This document shows positions 56,942-64,000 of a DNA stretch of 64,000 nucleotides, piece by piece. The notes under the pieces are model-generated. The model was not told the origin of the DNA and made no database searches. It worked only from the letters and a program-made list of their open reading frames with translations. The translations under genes and the position numbers were made by a program. Each line of letters begins with the position of its first letter. Positions within the stretch are counted from its first letter, which is position 1. The DNA comes from Periplaneta americana (taxonomy: Eukaryota; Arthropoda; Insecta; Blattodea; Blattidae), in assembly GCF_040183065.1 (NCBI RefSeq), contig NC_091130.1, positions 24,555,859 to 24,619,858 of the forward strand, read 5' to 3'.

Positions 56942-58500
56942 TACAATAATAATAATAATAATAATAACAATAATAATAATCATAATCATAATAACAACAA
57001 CAATAGTAAATTACGAATTAGGCCTCAGAGTTTAGTAGGCCTGCCTCAAACTCTTGCAGTAGACTTTTCAAGTCGTTTCGAAATAATGACTGTCGAACAA
57101 CAACAACAACAATAATAATAATAATCATCATAATCACAATCATAATAACAACAACAACAATAGTAAATTACGAATTAGGCCTCAGAGTTTAGTAGGCCTG
57201 CCTCAAACTCTTGCAGTAGACTTTTCAAGTCGTTTCGAAATAATGACTGTCGAACAACAACAACAATAATAATAATAATCATCATAATCACAATCATAAT
57301 AACAACAACAACAATAGTAAATTACGAATTAGGCCTCAGAGTTTAATAGGCCTGCCTCAAACTCTTGCAGTAGACTTTTCAAGTCGTTTCGAAATAATGA
57401 CTGTCGAACAACAACAACAATAATAATAATAATCATCATAATCACAATCATAATAACAACAACAACAATAGTAAATTACGAATTAGGCCTCAGAGTTTAG
57501 TAGGCCTGCCTCAAACTCTTGCAGTAGACTTTTCAAGTCGTTTCGAAATAATGACTGTCGAACAACAACAACAATAATAATAATAATCATCATAATCACA
57601 ATCATAATAACAACAACAACAATAGTAAATTACGAATTAGGCCTCAGAGTTTAGTAGGCCTGCCTCAAACTCTTGCAGTAGACTTTTCAAGTCGTTTCGA
57701 AATAATGACTGTCGAACAACAACAACAATAATAATAATAATCATCATAATCACAATCATAATAACAACAACAACAATAGTAAATTACGAATTAGGCCTCA
57801 GAGTTTAGTAGGCCTGCCTCAAACTCTTGCAGTAGACTTTTCAAGTCGTTTCGAAATAATGACTGTCGAACAACAACAACAATAATAATAATAATCATCA
57901 TAATCACAATCATAATAACAACAACAACAATAGTAAATTACGAATTAGGCCTCAGAGTTTAGTAGGCCTGCCTCAAACTCTTGCAGTAGACTTTTCAAGT
58001 CGTTTCGAAATAATGACTGTCGAACAACAACAACAATAATAATAATAATCATCATAATCACAATCATAATAACAACAACAACAATAGTAAATTACGAATT
58101 AGGCCTCAGAGTTTAGTAGGCCTGCCTCAAACTCTTGCAGTAGACTTTTCAAGTCGTTTCGAAATAATGACTGTCGAACAACAACAACAATAATAATAAT
58201 AATCATCATAATCACAATCATAATAACAACAACAACAATAGTAAATTACGAATTAGGCCTCAGAGTTTAGTAGGCCTGCCTCAAACTCTTGCAGTAGACT
58301 TTTCAATTCGTTTCGAAATAATGACTGTCGAACAACAACAACAATAATAATAATAATCATCATAATCACAATCATAATAACAACAACAACAATAGTAAAT
58401 TACGAATTAGGCCTCAGAGTTTAGTAGGCCTGCCTCAAACTCTTGCAGTAGACTTTTCAAGTCGTTTCGAAATAATTACTGTCGAACAACAACAACAACA
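56942..58500. repeat. 154-bp tandem array, ten near-identical units
   Basis: GGCCTCAGAGTTTAGTAGGC starts at 57021, then 57178, and thereafter every 154 bp to 58410. Each unit joins a 100-bp unique part (ACGAATTAGGCC ... TAATGACTGTCGAAC) to an AAC/AAT/ATC trinucleotide part. The units differ by only a few bases in total, for example at 57345, 58304 and 58477. A diverged relative of the unique part is at 59345-59470. Confidence 0.97.
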
Positions 58501-58505
58501 ACAAC

Positions 58506-58540
<35 letters not shown>
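58501..58540. repeat. (TAA)n microsatellite
   Basis: TAA tract closing the 154-bp array. Confidence 0.9.
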
Positions 58541-58573
58541 ATCTTAATTACACAACTTTTAACACTGTATCAC

Positions 58574-59332
58574 TTCGGAATATGTATGCTATGAACTTTC
58601 TTGTGTTAAATTTTAACGTACCTTGTTAACATGTTTCGACCTATTTTCGGTCATCTTCGGAATTGGTCGTTGTTGGTAGTAGTGGGGTTTAAGAAGGGCG
58701 CGTCAGCTACTATGGCTATTTGCGCCCTTATCTAAAATTCTTAATATAACAAAGACATAAATAATATAATAATCAGAGTGCTAAAAGAACTAAAAAGCGT
58801 TGTCACGATAAAACGAGGCACACTGTTGTTGGTCTTGGTGCCTCGAAAACAACAAATACAACTTCACAGGCATATACAAACTCAAATGTAACACCTGCAA
58901 CAACTTCTACATAGGACAGACAGGCAGATCATTTCAAACACGTTACAAAGAACACATCACAGCCATAACAAAATTACAAAACACCTCCACATATGCAGAA
59001 CACATCACAAATGCTAACCACACCTACAGAGACATCAAGACAGACATGAAAATACTGCACATCCAACCAAAAATACCAGAAACTCAACACACTAGAACAA
59101 TATGAAATATACAGACACACGAAAACACACCCTAACGATATTCTTAACACACAATTCAATTTCAAAACGCATACACTCTTTGACTCTACACTACGAACGC
59201 ACCCACACAGGAAACAAGAGGCGCCAAGACCAACAACGACCAGTTCTGAAGATGACCGAAAATAGGTCGCAACATGTTAACAAGGTACGTTAAAATTTAA
59301 CACAAGAAAGTTCATATCATACATATTCCGAA
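58574..59332 (+). mobile_element. Penelope-like element, copy 2, with inverted ends
   Basis: The left 103 bp (58574-58676) is the reverse complement of the right 103 bp (59230-59332). After about 147 bp of extra sequence the mirror resumes at 58824-58845. Penelope-like elements characteristically carry a partial inverted copy at one end. Between the ends lies a GIY-YIG endonuclease remnant. It sits between the 154-bp array and its diverged unit. Confidence 0.8.
58846..59106 (+). pseudogene. GIY-YIG endonuclease remnant (Penelope-like)
   Basis: Reads FTGIYKLKCNTCNNFYIGQT (GIY at 58869-58877, YIG at 58908-58916), then GRSFQTRYKEHITA, AEHITNANHTYRDIKTDM and ILHIQP. GIY-YIG with the following GRSxxTRxKEH is the endonuclease of Penelope-like retroelements, which nicks target DNA. 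A frameshift near 59072 leads to a premature stop near 59102. The RT domain is absent. Confidence 0.8.
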
Positions 59333-59344
59333 ATAATAATAATG

Positions 59345-59467
59345 TAATGAATTACGAGTTAGGGCTTAAGGTGTTTGGTAGACCTGGCTCAAATCTTCCA
59401 GTATGCCTGCCAATACTTTTCTTTTATTCCTGTAATCTATCCAAGGAAATAATTAATTACTGTCAAG

Positions 59468-59470
<3 letters not shown>
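59345..59470 (+). repeat. Diverged unit of the 154-bp array
   Basis: GAATTACGAGTTAGGGCTTA, TAGACCTGGCTCAAATCTTC and TAATTACTGTCAAGCC follow the order of the array's unique part with many substitutions. Confidence 0.65.

Positions 59471-59540
<70 letters not shown>
59471..59540. repeat. (TAA)n microsatellite
   Basis: Pure TAA tract abutting the 5' edge of LINE copy J. Confidence 0.95.
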
Positions 59541-59542
<2 letters not shown>

Positions 59543-59543
59543 C

Positions 59544-60451
59544 TTTAGACTAAAACACGGAGGTACATTATCGTCTTTACTTTTAACTTTGCTCTAGAAT
59601 ATCACATTAAAAAAGTCCAGGAAAACAGAGAGGATTTGGAATTGAACGGATTACATCAGCTGCTTCTCTATGCGGATGACGAGAATATGTTAGGAGAAAA
59701 TCCACAAACGATTAGGGAAAACACGGAAACTTTACTTGAAGCAAGTAAGGAGATAGGTCTGGAAGTAAACTCTGAAAAAACAAAGTATATGATTATGTCT
59801 CGTTACCAGAATATTGTACGAAATGGACATATAACACTGGAAATTTATTCTTTGAAAAGACGGAAAAATTCAAATACCTTGGAGCAACAGTAACAAATAC
59901 TTGAGAGGAAATTAAACGCAGAATAAATATGGGAAATGCCTGTTATTATTCTGTTCAGAAGCTTTTGTCATCCAGTCTACTCTCAAAAAAGCTGAAAGTT
60001 AGAATTTATAAAACAGTTATATTACCGGTTGTTCTGTATGGTTGTGAAACTTGGACTCTCACTTTCAAAGAGGAACATTGGTTAAGGGTGTTCGAGAATA
60101 AGGTTCTTAGGAAAATACTTGGGACTATGAGGGATGAAGTTACAGGAGAATGGAGAAAGTTACACAACGCAGAACTGCACGCATTGTATTTTTCACATAA
60201 CACACTTAGAGGGAGGGGCAAGGGAGGGGCAGGGGATGTAGCACGTATGAGTGAATCCGGAAATACATATAGAATATTAGTTGGAAAATGCCCTTGGGAA
60301 GGCCGAGGCGTAGATGGGAGGATAATATAAAATGGATTTTGGGGAGGAGGGTTGAGATGCTACGGAATGAATTAATCTTACTCAGGATAGGGACCGATGG
60401 CAGGCTTATGTGAGGGAGACAATGGAATCTCCGGGTTCCTTAAAGTCATTT
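59544..60451 (+). mobile_element. LINE family 1, copy J (longest at the 5' side)
   Basis: Begins inside the RT domain: [20 protein letters not shown], then [19 protein letters not shown] with the YADD box, then [18 protein letters not shown] frameshift near 59885 is followed by CYYSVQKLLSSSLL and LYGCETWTLTFKEEHW. The region after ELHALYFSH (60200-60310) is rearranged. It has a (TAA)n tract on each side. Confidence 0.85.
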
Positions 60452-60454
60452 GTA

Positions 60455-60505
<51 letters not shown>
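60452..60505. repeat. (TAA)n microsatellite
   Basis: TAA tract directly after the GTCATTTGTAAATAA end of LINE copy J. Confidence 0.95.
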
Positions 60506-61280
60506 TGCATGATAAAATTGTGTTAGAAACAAATTTTCCTTGCGTCGTTTTTTATCATATGGTAACGTGGAAGAAGTAAGTTTACGCCGACAGCTTCTGA
60601 CAATGAAAATAATAAGAAATTTTAGCGTCTGAAGTGGGAAATTCGGTTACAACGATTCTGCGAGAGTGGCGCTTTGTGCTCGCGTGAAGACGCCTATAAA
60701 AACAGAAACACGAGGAGGCAGCGCTGTGCTTAATTATTACACGTGTAGCGATGTCAGTTGTCCGAGCCCGGGGGCCGCTGTAATGAGATTCTCGGGTGGC
60801 GACGCTGACACGGCCGCTTCTTTATGACAAGCCACGCGCTGCGGTACCGAACACAACGCCAGCACTGCTATTACAATACTCTGTCTTCACACAGTCTGCA
60901 TTTATAGCGGTAGTTGCTAAGATACGAAATCATGCTCTTAATAAAACTAACAAGAGAAAAATCAATTCAGTAAGAAAAGAGGATAGGCCTAAGTCCCATT
61001 CTAATTTGTTTTTCTGTTTATATTATATTTTATGTTACAATTATTAGCAAAATAAACAAATAAATAAATAAAATTTTATTTAGAGCCTAACTTCTCCCTT
61101 AAATGTGCAAAATGTATGTGATATTTCATTGGCTACCCTACTAGTTGCACAAGAAAGCCCTCATTTCTACTTTTTCTCTTTTTTTGCGCAATTACAGCCT
61201 ATGTCCAGTCATCAATGTGCTGCAAGATTTAAATGTATCTAACGAAAGGAATGAAATAAGCTACGAACAACAGTCAATCT
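60506..61280. promoter_or_regulatory. GC-rich segment with a TATA-like box; no gene recognised
   Basis: 60640-60890 is the most CpG-rich stretch of the window. CCTATAAAAACAG (60691-60703) is a good TATA-like match, and GTCAGTTG (60749-60756) could act as an initiator, but the spacing is larger than usual. An 83-codon frame (60796-61047) downstream has no motif. It may be a promoter or an unrecognised GC-rich repeat. Confidence 0.25.

Positions 61281-61339
<59 letters not shown>
61281..61339. repeat. (TAA)n microsatellite
   Basis: Nearly pure TAA tract. Confidence 0.95.
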
Positions 61340-61340
<1 letters not shown>

Positions 61341-61484
61341 GCATTAAAGTAGAATGTCTCTTTAAAAAGGACAAGTAAAATATTGTTTTTGAGTCACATA
61401 CAATTAACAATTAAACGGTTAACCTATATAAGCACATTATCATATCCCATAGGCCTAAATGTTATTGTATTTTTTTTATCCAAA

Positions 61485-62010
61485 TGCACCGTTAGCAGCA
61501 GCATTACAAGAATTTGAAGAAGAAGCAAGAAAGTTAGGTTTGGAAATAAATGAAAGTAAAAATAAATAACATGAAAACTTCTAGAAAACTGATAGAGACG
61601 CAAGATAAGTTATATTTTATCAACACAAATTCGAAAACTGCACAAGTTTTAAAAACTTAGGCACAATGATAACAAATAATAATAATAATTATATAACTTC
61701 AGAAATAAAGACAAGAATAATGGAAGGTAATAGGTATCTATTTGGGCTCGGAAAAATACTTAAATTTAGTTCACTGTTTATATCTGCAAAAAAAAAAAAA
61801 ATAGTTTATCTAACCACCATAAAGCCGATAGTCGTGTATGCTAGTGAAACTTGGGTTTTAACGAGAATTAATGAAAATATCCTTGCGATTTGGGAAAGGA
61901 AAGTCCTCAGAAAGAGATATGGTCCTCATTTCGAAAATGGTCAATTCAGAAGTAGAACCAATAAAGAGGTAATGAAAATGTATGGAGAGCCGAGTGTACA
62001 TGGACCCATA
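61485..62010 (+). pseudogene. LINE family 3: RT C-terminal fragment
   Basis: Reads ALQEFEEEARKLGLEINES, then in shifted frames NCTSFKNLGTMIT, TSEIKTRIMEGNRYLFGLG, KPIVVYASETWVLTRINEN and LAIWERKVLRKRYGP, ending KEVMKMYGEPSV. This is a different family from 1 and 2, recognisable by the YxSETWxLT and WERKxLRKxxGP motifs. Several frameshifts. It ends just before the hAT insertion at 62040. Confidence 0.75.
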
Positions 62011-62031
62011 TTTATGTTCAACTTTTTATTC

Positions 62032-62039
62032 GTTTATCA
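62032..62039. repeat. 8-bp target duplication, left
   Basis: GTTTATCA; repeated at 63162-63169. Confidence 0.9.
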
Positions 62040-63161
62040 CAATGGTGGGCATTCCTGCGGCATTGCCGCAGTGACGTCAGACCTCAGCGAAGCATCAAAC
62101 TTACCCCCTACCTTCCCCTTCCCCCACTCCATGAAAATACTGCGCTTGTACGTGGCGGATTATACTGGATTGCTGTACTTCGGAGCTTCATTAGTGATAC
62201 AATATCTTTCGCAGAATCATATGAATCGAGAGGATATCACACTTACAAGAAAGGCGGTTCTTTCAGTTCTCATGTTTAGGATCAGTTACAAATATTCAGG
62301 ACGCGAACTTAAATATGTACATTCTTAAAAGAGATCACCTGTTATACGAGTTCAAAGAACACAGATTCAGTGATTTTCAAAGGATGGAGAAAGATTTCAA
62401 TATTTTTGCCACTCCTTTTCTTGTTTAAATTGAAAATGTTATCCCTGAATTGCAGTTAGTGGTACTGGATTTGCAGAATGATGGCTTCTTGAAAGCAGAA
62501 TGTGTGAGTCTACTGGGGACTAAAATTTTTAAAAATATATCCAGTACTACATATCCACTGCTTAGACAGTTTGCTTCAAAAATAATGAGTACCGTCATTT
62601 CCCATAACTATGGTCCTGGAACATAACTATGGTCCACGATACAACTATTCAAATTTTGTACTCCTTAACGTTGTACCTCGTTTATCTATATTTTTGCTAT
62701 TACTGTAGTTTGAATTCAAGTCACTGCAGCTATCTTAGAACGGTCTATGTTACTTCTACAATGATCTTTGAATGATTGTATCGTGGACCATAGTTGTGTT
62801 CCAGGACCATAGTTATGGGAAATGACGATACGTATTCATCAACCTAGCAGTGCGAACAGCTGTTTTCTAAAATGAAATTTATAAAGTCCAGCCACAGATC
62901 CCGCTTAAGCGATGCTCATCTCCTTGCGCAACTGAAAATAGCATGCACAGACATAAATTCCAATTTCCAAGAAATTGCTTTGAAAAATGATTAATTAAAT
63001 ATCACGTGAATGGACTATTCTAATTACATATGGTAGGTAGGACTGTAGTGGCGAAACTGTCTACAAATCCGTCACTGCACTGTAGAGTGCAACCCCTCCC
63101 ACAGTAAGTAGTTGTCATTTAAATCCTGTCTTGTGGGTTGCGTTCATTTTGCCCACCACTG
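62040..63161 (+). mobile_element. hAT-Charlie-like element, internally deleted, with a nested MITE
   Basis: The ends are CAATGGTGGGCA and (complement) CAGTGGTGGGCA, flanked by exact 8-bp duplications. The transposase C-terminus (62290-62990) reads REF-type EFKEHRFSDFQRMEKDFNIF, IPELQLVVLDLQNDGFLKAE and YPLLRQFASKIMS. Past the MITE it continues QCEQLFSKMKF and SRLSDAHLLAQLKIA. That CEQLFSxMK...SRLxDxHL block is the dimerisation part of GTF2IRD2/Charlie-like transposases. Stops at the V*IENV region and ST*QCEQ make it dead. Confidence 0.85.
62590..62830. mobile_element. Pogo-type MITE nested in the hAT element
   Basis: TA (62590-62591) then CCGTCATTTCCCATAACTAT; the right end mirrors it (complement TATCGTCATTTCCC) with TA at 62829-62830. 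Arms of about 56 bp. ACTATGGTCC occurs twice per arm, 19 bp apart. It splits the hAT frame after KIMS, and the frame resumes on the other side. Same ends as 19712-21310. Confidence 0.9.
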
Positions 63162-63169
63162 GTTTATCA
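63162..63169. repeat. 8-bp target duplication, right
   Basis: GTTTATCA; matches 62032-62039. Confidence 0.9.
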
Positions 63170-64000
63170 CAAGTAAATAAATTAATACGACAGGATCAAA
63201 GTAGCATGAACTAATATTCCAGTCACTAGGATTCCTTAAAAAATTCCACCAATAGGCCTATTAAAATTCTATGTAAGGAACAGCATTTGCTGCACATTTT
63301 TTCTGACGTGGCTGAATGGGATATGACTCAAACATTTCCATGGTAACCTAGTCTAATTATTTCCATTCCACCAAATCTTTTCATTTTTTCTATTAGTGTA
63401 GGTCAAATTTAGACGTTACACGTCTAAAAATTGGACTAATACTGAAACCCATGTAATAAAATGTCTATTGAGTTAATGTCATGTGCATGATTAATTACAA
63501 ATTGAACCTTAGAGTCAAATTTCTTATGTCACGTTAGGAGAATCTTTATGTGGTTGCTAGGATACTAAATCGTTATAACATTAGTTTTGTAGCAGATGAA
63601 TGTCGCTAAGATATTTTGACGTGAAAAGCAACTCAGCACAAAGATTTATTAAGCTATTTGCTTTGGTTTTCTTTCGAGATCTTTCTAGTGCATCGTGTAC
63701 AGATATGGGCAAGAACTGCATGCAGTTAGGACGCTAGGAATGTGGTAGACTTTCACTCGAAGCTAAGTCAGTAAATAAATCCAATCTGTCTTATTCAATA
63801 CCATATCTGAATCAGACTACGGAAATGCGTTTTCATTTCTGCTCTCTTTATGTAGGCTACTATTGTAACTAAGTAAAATTTAATTGCATGAAACAAACAA
63901 TAACTTATGACTACAAGACTTCTTATATAAATAATTACCGTGAAGTTTCTATGTCAATTAAATCTACTTGTGAAGGAGGCTGGTAGAACTCCTAAATTGT
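63170..64000. other. No recognisable feature
   Basis: AT-rich; one TAGGCCTA word at 63253; no motif on either strand. Confidence 0.4.

Noticed and set aside
56789..57115. Frame with poly-Asn and poly-Gln
   Set aside because: Encoded by the AAT/AAC parts of the 154-bp array.
56942..58500. CRISPR-like array
   Set aside because: Units are contiguous 154-bp tandem repeats without variable spacers; the setting is an animal genome.

Overview
The window looks like gene-poor DNA from a large, repeat-rich insect genome. My best guess is a cockroach or termite (Blattodea). I base this on an AT-rich composition, dense tri- and tetranucleotide microsatellites, many tRNA-headed SINEs, recurrent GGCCTA words, and a LINE fragment family I associate with cockroach genomes. 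The assignment is inference. No complete host gene, rRNA or CRISPR array is visible. Almost every readable protein segment comes from a transposable element.

Layout. 0-9 kb: a LINE 3' end between two (TTA)n tracts, a TATAGTC-ended MITE splitting a GAT minisatellite, then a nest (about 4.4-8.4 kb) of a TTAA-flanked element, a decayed pogo-like transposase C-terminus, a SINE and an RTE-like repeat. 9-15 kb: three different LINE C-termini, a 2.1-kb hAT element with 8-bp target duplications that splits a LINE, two head-to-head copies of the main LINE, and SINEs. 15.7-21.3 kb: a palindrome and 383-bp tandem units carrying a foldable tRNA-like sequence, then a Tc1/mariner-type pair of ends enclosing a Penelope-like element and SINEs, then a pogo-like element. 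21.3-29.5 kb: a polypurine tract, a TTAA element, a hAT C-terminus, a 401-bp palindrome with a tRNA-like sequence at each end, and a MADF-containing element. 29.5-44 kb: more LINE copies, a long intact ORF from an R2-type LINE, inverted tRNA-like units, and a LINE nested in a Jockey-like LINE. 44-46.2 kb: a complete hAT transposon with an uninterrupted 494-codon transposase, matching ends and an 8-bp target duplication. 46.2-59.5 kb: three satellite arrays (43-bp/258-bp, about 150-bp with X-box-like motifs, and a homogeneous 154-bp array) plus a Penelope-like element. 59.5-64 kb: the longest copy of the main LINE, a GC-rich segment with a TATA-like box, and a hAT remnant with a pogo-type MITE nested inside it.

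The elements do not form a pathway. They form layered insertions whose order can often be read from target duplications. The most unusual content is the tRNA-like palindromic and tandem units, the intact hAT, and a set of sequence-unrelated TA-flanked elements that share paired subterminal motifs 17-19 bp apart. All boundaries and homology calls were made by eye from the sequence, without database searches.
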